From Oscillospiraceae bacterium (lineage in GTDB: Bacteria > Bacillota > Clostridia > Oscillospirales > Oscillospiraceae), in the NCBI GenBank assembly GCA_015068325.1, contig SVKQ01000006.1:1-35654 (forward strand): a stretch of DNA of 35,654 nt, given 5' to 3'. Of the stretch, positions 1 to 7,550 are shown piece by piece. Both the position numbers and the translations under genes were made by a program. Each line of letters begins with the position of its first letter. Positions within the stretch are counted from its first letter, which is position 1. The notes under the pieces were generated by a model. The model did no database searches. It saw only the letters and a program-made list of their open reading frames with translations, and was not told the DNA's origin.

Positions 1-114
1 CGCCACCCCTCTTGCATGGGGTGGGTCCGGGAGGGGAGGGGACTCCCCTCCCGGGATATGAGATCCTACGCGCGCCAGCGGCGCGCAGCTGTCTTTCCAT
101 GATTACCGTCATGG
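1..114. repeat. Hairpin-rich direct repeat, copy 1
   Basis: This copy matches 168-281 at a fixed offset of 167 bp with one mismatch (position 77). It contains a perfect 12-bp stem (27-38 with 43-54, loop GGGA) and a GC hairpin around 70-87. The final hairpin seen in copy 2 is cut short here: the right arm diverges after 114. The element may extend upstream of the window. No coding potential is evident. Confidence 0.85.
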
Positions 115-133
115 CATGAGCCGCCGGCTCATG
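115..133. repeat. Short palindrome between the two repeat copies
   Basis: CATGAGCCG (115-123) and CGGCTCATG (125-133) are perfect inverted arms around one base. The palindrome starts exactly where copy 1 stops matching copy 2, so it may mark a junction or be an additional structural module. Its function is unknown. Confidence 0.6.
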
Positions 134-167
134 GGACACACAGAGGAGCCCGCCGGTCATTCTGTCC

Positions 168-290
168 CGCCACCCCTCTTGCATGGGGTGGGTCCGGGAG
201 GGGAGGGGACTCCCCTCCCGGGATATGAGATCCTACGCGCGCCGGCGGCGCGCAGCTGTCTTTCCATGATTACCGTCATGGAAAGACAGC
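168..290. repeat. Hairpin-rich direct repeat, copy 2, with complete terminal stem-loop
   Basis: This is the second copy of the 114-bp repeat. It ends in a perfect 15-bp inverted repeat (255-269 with 276-290, loop TTACCG). It lies 3' of murA on the minus strand, but neither side of the stem has a T-run, so it is not a typical intrinsic terminator. A dispersed repeat family or a structured RNA are both possible. No gene is seen between 1 and 336. Confidence 0.8.
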
Positions 291-336
291 GTCCGCCCGG
301 GGCGACCAAGCGAACGCTGTTGTCTGTATAGGGGGG

Positions 337-1629
337 TTATCCGATGCGGCTGTCCTGCCGGGGCTCCTCGGGCACGTCCACGACCCGGATGTCGGCGCCC
401 AGGGCGCGGAGCTTGCCCACCATGTCCTCGTAGCCGCGCTCGATATAGTGCACGTTCTCCAGGGTGGTGGTGCCGCCCGCCGCCAGACCGGCGATCACCA
501 GCGCGGCGCCGGCCCGCAGGTCGCAGGCCTTGATGGGGGCGCCCTCCAGATGGTCCACGCCCTCGATGACGGCCACCTTGCCGTCCACCTGCACCCTGGC
601 GCCCAGGCGCTTGAGCTCGTCCACGTACTTGAAGCGGTTGTCCCACACGCCCTCGGTGACGATGCTGGTGCCCTCGGCCAGGGACAGGACCACCGTGATC
701 TGGGGCTGCATGTCGGTGGGGAAGCCGGGATAGGGCAGCGTCTTGACGTTGGTGCGGCGCAGGGGCTGGCTGCGGCGGACCAGCAGCGTGTCGTCCTGCT
801 CGGTGACGGATACGCCCATCTCCACCAGCTTGGAGGAGATGCACTCCATGTGCTTGGGGATCACGTTCTTCAGCAGCACCTGGCCGCCGGCGGCGGCCAC
901 GGCCGCCATGTAGGTGCCGGCCTCGATCTGGTCGGGGATGATGCAGTAGGTGCCGCCGGTGAGCCGCTCCACGCCGCGGATGCGGATGGAGTCGGTGCCG
1001 GCGCCCTTGATGTCGGCGCCCATGGAGTTGAGGAAGTTGGCCAGGTCCACGATGTGGGGCTCCTTGGCGGCGTTGTCGATGGTAGTCATGCCGTCGGCCA
1101 GCACGGCGGCCATCATCACGTTCATGGTGGCGCCCACGCTGACCTGGTCCATATAGATGTTGGCGCCGTGGAGGCGGCCGTTCTCGGCCTCGGCCTCGAT
1201 GAAGCCGCCCTCGGTGACCCGCGCGCCCATGGCGGTAAAGCCCTTCACGTGCAGGTCGATGGGCCGCACGCCGAAGTTGCACCCGCCGGGCATGGCCACG
1301 GCGGCCCGGCCGAAGCGGCCCAGCAGGGAGCCCAGCAGGTAGTAGCTGGCGCGGATGCGGCGGGCCAGCTCATAGGAGGGCCGGGTGGAGCGGATGGCGC
1401 GGGCGTCGATCTCCACCGCGTGGCGGTTGAGCAGGCGCACCTTGGCGCCCAGCTCCTCCAAGATGGAGAAGAACAGCGTCACGTCGCTGATCTGGGGCAC
1501 GTTCTCGATGCGGCACACGCCGTCCACCAGCAGTGCGGCGGGGATGATGGCGACGGCGGCGTTCTTGGCGCCGCTGACGGTGACCTCGCCGAACAGGGGG
1601 CTGCCGCCGCGGATGATATATTGATTCAT
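337..1629 (-). CDS. murA: UDP-N-acetylglucosamine 1-carboxyvinyltransferase (MurA)
   Basis: MurA transfers enolpyruvate from PEP to UDP-GlcNAc, the first committed step of peptidoglycan synthesis, in the cytoplasm. The 430-aa length is normal for the family. The sequence shows the N-terminal SGAKNA motif (K22, substrate binding) and the active-site loop PGGCNFGVRPIDLH with the catalytic cysteine at C117, which is the fosfomycin target. The EPSP-synthase fold is repeated along the length. The ATG is preceded by GAAAGG. A sigma-A promoter lies about 185 bp upstream (1815-1842), so the leader is long. Firmicutes often have two MurA paralogues, and which one this is cannot be told from sequence alone. 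It is monocistronic here. Confidence 0.95.
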   Translation of the reverse strand: MNQYIIRGGSPLFGEVTVSGAKNAAVAIIPAALLVDGVCRIENVPQISDVTLFFSILEELGAKVRLLNRHAVEIDARAIRSTRPSYELARRIRASYYLLGSLLGRFGRAAVAMPGGCNFGVRPIDLHVKGFTAMGARVTEGGFIEAEAENGRLHGANIYMDQVSVGATMNVMMAAVLADGMTTIDNAAKEPHIVDLANFLNSMGADIKGAGTDSIRIRGVERLTGGTYCIIPDQIEAGTYMAAVAAAGGQVLLKNVIPKHMECISSKLVEMGVSVTEQDDTLLVRRSQPLRRTNVKTLPYPGFPTDMQPQITVVLSLAEGTSIVTEGVWDNRFKYVDELKRLGARVQVDGKVAVIEGVDHLEGAPIKACDLRAGAALVIAGLAAGGTTTLENVHYIERGYEDMVGKLRALGADIRVVDVPEEPRQDSRIG

Positions 1630-1814
1630 GGCAAAACCTTTCTCGTCTGTGAAGAATCGTCGGGTCTATCATGCCCCGAAGAAGAACGCTTCATGCGCGC
1701 CGCGGATGGGGCGGGAAGAAGCGCGGGCTGCGGCTGCGCCGGCGCGGCGGTCTGCCGCGGCGCAGGCGGCGTCTCCGGCACCGGGCCGGCGGCACTGCGC
1801 AGAGTTACATAATA

Positions 1815-1842
1815 AGTATACCACAATTTTCCGCAAAAGCAA
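1815..1842 (-). promoter_or_regulatory. Probable sigma-A promoter of murA
   Basis: On the minus strand there is TTGCTT (1842-1837), a 16-bp spacer, then TATACT (1820-1815). It is the only AT-rich patch in the 1630-2051 gap. That gap otherwise holds the terminator of the DUF1287 gene and GC-rich sequence with no convincing gene. Confidence 0.6.
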
Positions 1843-1954
1843 TGGGGAGCCGTGAAAACCCGGGAAAAAGAATGCACAGCCTTTTTGTCGAAAACGCCGA
1901 CGGCTTTGTGCGTCCTGTGCGCCCCCGCCGGGCCGCCGCGCCCCTGTCCGCGCA

Positions 1955-1990
1955 GAAAAAGACCGCCGCGCCGGGGGGCCGGCGCGGCGG
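1955..1990 (-). terminator. Intrinsic terminator of the downstream DUF1287 gene
   Basis: A perfect 12-bp GC stem (1963-1974 with 1979-1990, 4-nt loop) is followed on the minus strand by a T-run (TCTTTTT). A partly degraded counterpart occupies the same relative place behind the second DUF1287 gene (3031-3070). Confidence 0.85.
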
Positions 1991-2051
1991 AGCCTCTCCG
2001 CGATTCACACGGGTATCATGCGCATATCACGCGCCTCATCTGCGGGGCGCG

Positions 2052-2876
2052 TCAGGGCGTGCCGCCGTCCCAGCGGTAATGGCCGCACACCGGGTGGCGG
2101 CGGATGGCGTCCACCTCCACGGGGCCCTCCTCCAGCGTGCCGTGGTGGATGATATAGGGCAGGTCGCCCACGATGCTCCGCCGGTCGGAGCAGATGGCGA
2201 TGTGATCCCGGTCGCCGAACACCACGATGTCGCCCGGCTGCCACTGGGCCGGATCGTCGAAGTCGCAGGTCAGCACCGTGGCGTGGGCGGCGAAGAACCG
2301 GTCCAGCGTGCTGACGCGGCGGAAGTCGATGTTGCTGTCCACGGTGGTGATGTTGTCATAGCGGCCGCGGTTGGCCTGGATGTCGGCGTCCACCAGTGCC
2401 TTCAGGTCGTACCCGGCGGCCTGAAAGGCCGCCCAGATCACGTCGGTGCACACGCCGGTGCCGTTGTCGGGGTAGCCGCCGGCGAAGTAGCCGTTGGCGT
2501 CGTAGACGGGGTTGGTGGCGATGTAGGCCCGGGCGCCCAGCATGATGTCGCGGTAGTCGTCGATGCCGTCGCCGTCGGCGTCCAGGGGGCTCACCGGCGC
2601 CGGATAGGGGTCGTCCTCCTCCGGCAGGGTGTTGTCGGTGTTTGCCGTGTTGTCGATGTTGTCGGTGTTGTCGGCGGGGGCGTGCTTCCCGTGGCGCACG
2701 ATCACCACCGCCATGGCGGCGATCAGCACCAGGCTCAGCAGGAACAGCGCCCGGCGCAGCAGCAGCTGCCGCCGGCGGATCCGCTGGCGCTTCTGCCGGG
2801 CGGCCCGGCGCTGCTCCAGCGCCTGCCGGGCGGCATCCTCGTCGTACACAGTGTCGTGCTCCCGGTAAGAGGGCAT
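2052..2876 (-). CDS. Membrane-anchored DUF1287 (YijF-like) protein, copy A
   Basis: This 274-aa protein has a charged N-terminus, one membrane helix (about residues 45-65), a short Asn/Thr/Asp-rich linker, then a DUF1287 domain. Recognisable pieces are GVCTDVIW (conserved Cys and Asp), IDFRRVSTLDRFF, WQPGDIVVFG and DHIAICSD followed by IIHHG. The family is thought to adopt an NlpC/P60-like papain fold with a Cys-His pair, but its substrate is not established. Ahead of the domain lies DADGDGIDDYRD, a calcium-loop pattern of the DxDGDGxxD type. The start was chosen at the ATG behind GAGGTGGGG; an upstream in-frame extension is GC-rich and lacks a good site. It is a tandem paralogue of the gene at 3123-3806. 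An extracytoplasmic cell-wall role is an inference. Confidence 0.8.
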   Translation of the reverse strand: MPSYREHDTVYDEDAARQALEQRRAARQKRQRIRRRQLLLRRALFLLSLVLIAAMAVVIVRHGKHAPADNTDNIDNTANTDNTLPEEDDPYPAPVSPLDADGDGIDDYRDIMLGARAYIATNPVYDANGYFAGGYPDNGTGVCTDVIWAAFQAAGYDLKALVDADIQANRGRYDNITTVDSNIDFRRVSTLDRFFAAHATVLTCDFDDPAQWQPGDIVVFGDRDHIAICSDRRSIVGDLPYIIHHGTLEEGPVEVDAIRRHPVCGHYRWDGGTP

Positions 2877-2911
2877 AGCCCCACCTCGCTTTTCTTCGGT
2901 GTCGTGAGATG

Positions 2912-2940
2912 ATTGTACCCGATTTCCGCCCAAAGCGCAA
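2912..2940 (-). promoter_or_regulatory. Probable sigma-A promoter of DUF1287 copy A
   Basis: On the minus strand there is TTGCGC (2940-2935), a 17-bp spacer and TACAAT (2917-2912), about 35 bp before the chosen ATG. This supports separate transcription of the two DUF1287 copies. Confidence 0.6.
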
Positions 2941-3030
2941 GACAAAATCCGACAGCCCGTGCCCGAAGTGCACGCCCCTTTTGCAGGGGAGACCCTCCTC
3001 GCCCTCCCGCGCAGCCGCGCGGTCCCGCAC

Positions 3031-3070
3031 AAAAAGACACGCCGCGCCGGGAGACCGGCTCGGCATGTCC
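3031..3070 (-). terminator. Intrinsic terminator of DUF1287 copy B (imperfect)
   Basis: The stem 3041-3050 with 3055-3064 has one mismatch and loop GAGA. It is followed on the minus strand by GTCTTTTT. It is similar in sequence and placement to 1955-1990, so the duplicated unit appears to include the 3' flank. Confidence 0.7.
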
Positions 3071-3122
3071 GCTCCGCACACATAGAGACAATATGCGCAT
3101 ATCACGCATCGAGCGCCCGGCG

Positions 3123-3806
3123 TCAATCCCCGCCGGTCCAGCGGTAGTGGCCCGTCACCGGCTGGTGTCCCCGGCGGCCGGTCTCCACCGCCCCCTCCAG
3201 CGGGTTGCCGTGGTGGATGATCCAGGGGATGCCGTCGGCGCTCCGCCGGTCGGAGCAGACGGCGATGTGGTCCCGGTCGCCGAACACCACGATGTCACCC
3301 GGCTGCCACTGTTCCGGGTCATCGAAGCTGCAGGGCAGCACCTGGGCGTGGGCGGCAAAAAAGCGGTCCAGATTGCTGACCCGGCGGAAGTCGATGTTGC
3401 CGTCGGGATACCGGATGTTGTCGTACCGCTCCGGGTGGGCGGCGATGTCGGCGTCCACCAGATCCTTCAGCTCGTAGCCGGCGGCCCGGAAGGCCTGCCA
3501 GATCACGTCGGTGCACACGCCGGTGCCGTCGTCGGGATAGCCGCCGGCGAAGTAGCGGCTCTTGTAGCGGGGCCGGGTGGCGATGTAGGCCCGGGCGCCG
3601 GCCACCATGTCGTGCCAGTCGTCCGCACCGTCGCCGTCGGCGTCCAGCGGACTGCTGAGCTCCGCGATGCCCAGCTCCGCCGCCGTGTAGGAGCGCCGCG
3701 GCAGCTGCCGCCACAGCAGCGCGCCGACCGCCGCCAGCAGCAGGATCAGCACCGCCGGCCACCGCCTGCGCCGCGTCCGGCGCGTATATCGTCTCGTCCC
3801 GGTCAT
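3123..3806 (-). CDS. Membrane-anchored DUF1287 (YijF-like) protein, copy B
   Basis: This 227-aa paralogue of copy A has an Arg-rich N-terminus, one membrane helix (about residues 16-33) and the DUF1287 domain with GVCTDVIW, IDFRRVSNLDRFF, WQPGDIVVFG, DHIAVCSD and IIHHG. The DADGDGADDWHD calcium-loop pattern precedes the domain, as in copy A. The copies are most alike in the domain and its 3' flank and differ in the N-terminal anchor and linker, where copy A is longer. The ATG follows GGAGGG; a longer upstream reading has no good site. It has its own promoter (3836-3864), back to back with the XRE gene promoter. The enzymatic activity is unknown. Confidence 0.8.
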   Translation of the reverse strand: MTGTRRYTRRTRRRRWPAVLILLLAAVGALLWRQLPRRSYTAAELGIAELSSPLDADGDGADDWHDMVAGARAYIATRPRYKSRYFAGGYPDDGTGVCTDVIWQAFRAAGYELKDLVDADIAAHPERYDNIRYPDGNIDFRRVSNLDRFFAAHAQVLPCSFDDPEQWQPGDIVVFGDRDHIAVCSDRRSADGIPWIIHHGNPLEGAVETGRRGHQPVTGHYRWTGGD

Positions 3807-3835
3807 ACAGCCGCCCTCCGTACATAGTTTACATA

Positions 3836-3864
3836 ATCGTAGCACGGCGGAGCTTAAGAAACAA
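3836..3864 (-). promoter_or_regulatory. Probable sigma-A promoter of DUF1287 copy B
   Basis: On the minus strand there is TTGTTT (3864-3859), a 17-bp spacer and TACGAT (3841-3836), about 30 bp before the ATG. Confidence 0.6.
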
Positions 3865-3938
3865 GTGCGGAGCGGATTAAGATTTGTGGAAGGGGGCGGT
3901 ATGTCGCGTTTTTTTGGCAGGATGCAGAGATTTTTTGC

Positions 3939-3967
3939 TTGTATCCGGGGCATAACGACCGTACAGT
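3939..3967 (+). promoter_or_regulatory. Probable sigma-A promoter of the XRE regulator
   Basis: TTGTAT (3939-3944), a 17-bp spacer and TACAGT (3962-3967) lie upstream of the GAGAGG ribosome site. The match to consensus is moderate. Confidence 0.5.
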
Positions 3968-4009
3968 ATGTCTAAGGATCCAACATTTTTGCAAGAGAGG
4001 TGTTTCGTG

Positions 4010-4483
4010 ATGGCCGATATATCCAACAACATCAAAGCGCTGCGGGCGGAGCGGGGCATGAGCCAAGCCCAACTGGCCGAAAAGCTGAGCGTCGCCCGCC
4101 AGACGGTCTCCAGCTGGGAGCGCGGCGCCTCCTTCCCGGACATCCCCATGTTGGAAAAGCTGTCCGCCGTGTTTGAGATCAGCGCCGACGAGCTGCTCTT
4201 CCCCCGGAGGCGGACGCGGCGCCGGCGGACCGGGGACAGCCCGCTGTCCCTCAGCTTCGTGCTGCTCAGCGTGTTGGTCTACGCGCTGCTGCTGATCTGG
4301 GGCGGCGCACTGGTGGCCGTGCCCCTGCTCCGAAAGCTCCTGGGCGGCGGCATGGGTGCGGAGGCGACCTGGTATCTCGTCTGGGGGATGATCCTGCTGG
4401 TGGGATACATCGCCCTGTGCGCCGCGCTGCTGTCGGAGTACATGACCGGCGCCCCGTCGGGGGAGCAGCGCGACGAGCCGTGA
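4010..4483 (+). CDS. XRE-family transcriptional regulator with C-terminal membrane segments
   Basis: This 157-aa protein has an N-terminal HTH_3 domain (about residues 1-60: IKALRAERGMSQAQLAEKLSVARQTVSSWERG), typical of Cro/cI-type DNA-binding proteins. A basic linker (RRRTRRRRTG) and two membrane helices (about 80-105 and 120-145) follow. Membrane-tethered XRE regulators are common in Firmicutes and often control a neighbouring membrane or envelope gene. Here the divergent neighbour is DUF1287 copy B and the convergent one is trkH. The ATG at 4010 directly follows a GTG at 4007; both fit the GAGAGG site and the ATG is preferred. Target and signal are unknown. Confidence 0.8.
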   Translation: MADISNNIKALRAERGMSQAQLAEKLSVARQTVSSWERGASFPDIPMLEKLSAVFEISADELLFPRRRTRRRRTGDSPLSLSFVLLSVLVYALLLIWGGALVAVPLLRKLLGGGMGAEATWYLVWGMILLVGYIALCAALLSEYMTGAPSGEQRDEP

Positions 4484-4510
4484 CGGCCCGCGCCCGGGGC
4501 AGAGCAGAGC

Positions 4511-4545
4511 GGGGCCGGAGGCGTGTGCCTCCGGCCCCCGTTTTC
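4511..4545 (+). terminator. Intrinsic terminator after the XRE gene
   Basis: A perfect 12-bp stem (4511-4522 with 4527-4538, loop GTGT) is followed by CGTTTTC on the plus strand. There is no T-run in the other direction, so it mainly serves the plus-strand gene. Confidence 0.75.
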
Positions 4546-4565
4546 TGTCCGTATGACCCGTCCGC

Positions 4566-6017
4566 TCACCGGTCCCGCCAGGTGGCGGGGTTCAGCAGCA
4601 CCAGCAGCGGCAGCAGCTCCAGACGGCCCATCAGCATCTCCAGCGACAGCGCCGCCTTGCTGAGGTACGAGAGGATGCTGAAGTTGGCGGCGGGCCCCAG
4701 CTTGCCCAGGGCGGGCCCCACGTTGCTGATGCAGGTCAGCGAGGCCGTGAAGGACTCCTGGAAGCCCAGGTCGTCCAGTCCCACGATCAGCGCGCCGGCG
4801 GCCAGCACCAGCAGGTACGCCGCCAAAAAGCTGTGGCAGCCGGACACCACGCTCTCGTCCACCACCTCGCCGTCCATGGTGATGACGGACAGGTGCCGGG
4901 GGTGCACGATGCGGCCCAGCTCCCGCCGCAGGCTCCGCAGATGGATCAGCAGCCGGGAGACCTTGATGCCGCCGGCGGTGGACCCGGCGGAGCCGCCGAT
5001 GAACATCAGCGCCGCCAGCACCATCCGGCTGAAGGCGGGCCACTGGGCGAAGTCGCAGGTGGAGTAGCCGGTGGTGGTCATGACGGTGACCACCTGGAAG
5101 GCCGCGTCGGTGGCGGCCTGGGAGGCGCTCTGTCCCGCCTGGGCGTGCAGATCCACCGCCACCAGCGCCACGGCGCACAGCAGCAGCGCGGTGTACAGCC
5201 GCAGCTCGTGGCTGCGCAGCACCTGGCGCCACCGGCCCAGCACGGCGGCGTACAGCAGCGCGAAGTTGACGCCGGCCAGGAAGGTGAACACCGTGACGAT
5301 CCACACCACGGCGGCGGAGTGATAGGCGGCGATGCTGGCGTTGCGGACGGAGAAGCCGCCGGTGGCCAGGGTGGTAAAGGCGTGGGTCACCGCGTCGAAC
5401 CAGCTCATGCCGGCGATGCGCAGGGCCAGCGTCTCGGCCGCGGTCAGCCCCAGGTAGATGGTGTACAGGATCTTGGCGGTCTGGCCCACCTTGGGGGTCA
5501 GCTTGCTCTTGATGGGGCCGGGGCTCTCGGCCCTCATCAGGTGCACGGCGCCATCGCCGCCCAGCCTGGGCATCAGCGCCAGGAACATGACCAGCACGCC
5601 CATGCCGCCGATCCACTGTGTCTCGGCCCGCCAGAACAGCACGCTCCGGGGCAGATGCTCGATCTCGGTGAGGATGCTGGCGCCGGTGGTGGTCAGACCG
5701 GACACGGTCTCGAACAGGGCGTCGATGTAGTGGGGGATAGCGCCGCTGACCACATAGGGCAGCGCGCCGAACAGCGACAGGGCCAGCCAGGCGGCGGCTA
5801 CGATGACGTAGCCGTCGCGGCTCTGCATCAGGGCGCTGCGGTTCTTCCCCGCCCGGGAGAGGAGAAAGCCCAGCAGGCCGCACGCGGCGGCCACCAGGGC
5901 GAAGCTCCGCCAGGCGATCTCGCCGCAGACCAGCGCCACCAGCAGCGGCGGCAGCAGGCATCCGGCCTCCACCAGCAGGATGTAGCCCACCACACGGATG
6001 ATGAGACGATTGTTCAT
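4566..6017 (-). CDS. trkH: TrkH/KtrB-type potassium uptake channel subunit
   Basis: This 483-aa integral membrane protein has the fourfold pore layout of the superfamily of K+ transporters. The filter-like repeats are TTTGAS, TLATGGFS, TTTGYST and SNVGPALG. The C-terminus is the typical EMLMGRLELLPLLVLLNPATWR. It would move K+ into the cell together with a cytoplasmic RCK subunit (TrkA/KtrA). No such gene is in the window, so the partner must be encoded elsewhere. The ribosome site AGAGGGG overlaps the stop of the preceding 85-aa gene (13-bp gap), so the two are transcribed together from 6326-6354. Confidence 0.92.
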   Translation of the reverse strand: MNNRLIIRVVGYILLVEAGCLLPPLLVALVCGEIAWRSFALVAAACGLLGFLLSRAGKNRSALMQSRDGYVIVAAAWLALSLFGALPYVVSGAIPHYIDALFETVSGLTTTGASILTEIEHLPRSVLFWRAETQWIGGMGVLVMFLALMPRLGGDGAVHLMRAESPGPIKSKLTPKVGQTAKILYTIYLGLTAAETLALRIAGMSWFDAVTHAFTTLATGGFSVRNASIAAYHSAAVVWIVTVFTFLAGVNFALLYAAVLGRWRQVLRSHELRLYTALLLCAVALVAVDLHAQAGQSASQAATDAAFQVVTVMTTTGYSTCDFAQWPAFSRMVLAALMFIGGSAGSTAGGIKVSRLLIHLRSLRRELGRIVHPRHLSVITMDGEVVDESVVSGCHSFLAAYLLVLAAGALIVGLDDLGFQESFTASLTCISNVGPALGKLGPAANFSILSYLSKAALSLEMLMGRLELLPLLVLLNPATWRDR

Positions 6018-6030
6018 ACAAAAACCCCTC

Positions 6031-6288
6031 TTACGTCCGGGCCGCCAGGAACGACTCGTACCGCTCCTGCACCCAGTCCTTCAGCTGCGCCACGCCCTCC
6101 TCGGTCCAGGGGAAGTCCCGCTCCGTCACGTCGTCGGCCAGCTCGTAGCAGACGCGGCTGTACACGGAAACGTGCAGCGTCTCGTAGTCGCTGTGGGCGA
6201 AGCGGTAGCGGAAGTCGCCGATACTGCCGGTATAGACATAGGCCCGGTAGAACCACCGGGGCGTCAGGATCTCAAACTGGGGGTGCAT
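6031..6288 (-). CDS. Small conserved-looking protein of unknown function, upstream of trkH
   Basis: This is an 85-aa soluble protein rich in aromatic and acidic residues (for example PRWFYRAYVYTGSIGDFRYRF). It has no membrane helix, signal or motif that I recognise. The ATG behind GAGGAGGG was chosen, because a longer upstream frame would run into the promoter. It is the first gene of a two-gene operon with trkH. A regulatory or stress-linked role is only a guess from position. Confidence 0.7.
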   Translation of the reverse strand: MHPQFEILTPRWFYRAYVYTGSIGDFRYRFAHSDYETLHVSVYSRVCYELADDVTERDFPWTEEGVAQLKDWVQERYESFLAART

Positions 6289-6325
6289 GGCCCGCCCTCC
6301 TCGCAAAAAAATCAAGGCTGTCCCT

Positions 6326-6354
6326 ATCATACCACAGATGCGGCCGCTTGTCAC
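6326..6354 (-). promoter_or_regulatory. Sigma-A promoter of the small gene-trkH operon
   Basis: GTGACA (6354-6349), a 17-bp spacer and TATGAT (6331-6326) lie on the minus strand. It is back to back with the pfkA promoter, with the -35 boxes 12 bp apart. Confidence 0.75.
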
Positions 6355-6366
6355 CGGGAAAAATAC

Positions 6367-6395
6367 TTGAACGCGCCGCCGGAGCGTGCTACAAT
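6367..6395 (+). promoter_or_regulatory. Sigma-A promoter of pfkA
   Basis: TTGAAC (6367-6372), a 17-bp spacer and TACAAT (6390-6395) form a strong match, about 53 bp before the pfkA start. Confidence 0.8.
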
Positions 6396-6448
6396 GTTAA
6401 ACGGAAAAAATCGGGCCTGCGCCCGGAGAGAGCAGAGGGGATGCGCGT

Positions 6449-7450
6449 ATGGACAACGTCAGGGAAGAAGTGCAGGAGAGCGCCGTCAAACGCATCGGCG
6501 TGCTGACCAGCGGCGGCGACGCGCCGGGCATGAACGCGGCCATCCGCAGCGTGGTGCGCTCGGCTTTCCGCCGTGGCATCGAGTGCGTGGGCATCCGCCG
6601 GGGCTGGGCGGGCCTCATCAGCGGCGACATCTTTCCCATGACCAGCGGCGACGTCAGCCGCATCATCAACCGGGGCGGCACCGTGCTCTACACCGCCCGC
6701 AGCGAGGAGTTCCGCACCGAGGCGGGTCTGGAGAAGGCGGCGGCCACCTGCAAGCTGCTGGGGCTGGACGGCGTGGTGGCCATCGGCGGCGACGGCACCT
6801 TCCGGGGCGCCCGGGCCCTGTCGGCCTACGGCGTCAGCGTGGTGGGCATCCCCGGCACCATCGACAACGACATCGTCTGCACCGACTATACCATCGGCTT
6901 CGACACCGCCGCCAACACCGCCGTGGAGTGCATCGACCGCCTGCGGGACACCATGCAGTCCCACGAGCGGTGCGCCGTGGTGGAGGTGATGGGCCGTCAC
7001 GCCGGCTATCTGGCGCTGCACGTGGGCGTGGCCGTGGGGGCCACCGCCGTGCTGGTGCCGGAGCACCCCTACGACTTCCAGGCGCACGTGGCCGAGAAGA
7101 TCCGCCGCGCCCGGCTGGGCGGCAAGACCAACTTCATCATCGTGGCGGCCGAGGGCGCCGTCAGCGCCTTCACCGTGGGCGAGCAGATCCGCACCGAGCT
7201 GGGCCTGGACCCCCGGGTCACCATCCTGGGCCACATCCAGCGGGGCGGCGCCCCCACCGTCAAGGACCGGGTCATGGCCACCCGTATGGGCTACGAGGCG
7301 GTGCGCGTGCTGGCCGAGGGCAGGACCAACCGGGTCATCTGCGCCGCGGGCGAGAGCATCATCGACCGGGACATCACCGAGGGCCTGGCCATGCGCAAGA
7401 CCCTGAACCCCGAGGAGTTCAAGGTCATGACCGTCATGACCGGCACATGA
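6449..7450 (+). CDS. pfkA: ATP-dependent 6-phosphofructokinase
   Basis: PfkA phosphorylates fructose 6-phosphate to fructose 1,6-bisphosphate, the committed step of glycolysis. The 333-aa product is slightly longer than the usual ~320 because of a 14-residue N-terminal extension ahead of RIGVLTSGGDAPGMNA. GGDGT (113-117) and PGTIDND (135-141, catalytic Asp139) carry glycine at the two positions that separate ATP-using from pyrophosphate-using enzymes, so ATP is the expected donor. GRHAGYLAL and the C-terminal HIQRGG effector/substrate motif are present. It is monocistronic, with its own promoter and a strong terminator at 7496-7532. Confidence 0.95.
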   Translation: MDNVREEVQESAVKRIGVLTSGGDAPGMNAAIRSVVRSAFRRGIECVGIRRGWAGLISGDIFPMTSGDVSRIINRGGTVLYTARSEEFRTEAGLEKAAATCKLLGLDGVVAIGGDGTFRGARALSAYGVSVVGIPGTIDNDIVCTDYTIGFDTAANTAVECIDRLRDTMQSHERCAVVEVMGRHAGYLALHVGVAVGATAVLVPEHPYDFQAHVAEKIRRARLGGKTNFIIVAAEGAVSAFTVGEQIRTELGLDPRVTILGHIQRGGAPTVKDRVMATRMGYEAVRVLAEGRTNRVICAAGESIIDRDITEGLAMRKTLNPEEFKVMTVMTGT

Positions 7451-7495
7451 TCCCGGCGGCCGCGCCCCGCCTCCGCGGGGACGCCCGTCAGAAAC

Positions 7496-7532
7496 AAAAG
7501 GAGCCTCCGGCCTGTGCCGGAGGCTCCTTTTT
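7496..7532. terminator. Bidirectional intrinsic terminator between pfkA and the DMT transporter
   Basis: A 16-bp stem (7496-7511 with 7516-7531, loop CTGT) has A residues on the left and T residues on the right. It can terminate pfkA (+) and the transporter gene (-). Confidence 0.9.
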
Positions 7533-7550
7533 GCATGCATGTTCCGCGGC

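Noticed and set aside
1671-2912. Plus-strand open frame across the DUF1287 gene and its downstream gap
   Set aside because: The encoded sequence is Val/Gly/His-rich antisense of DUF1287. The promoter, ribosome site and terminator all support the minus strand.
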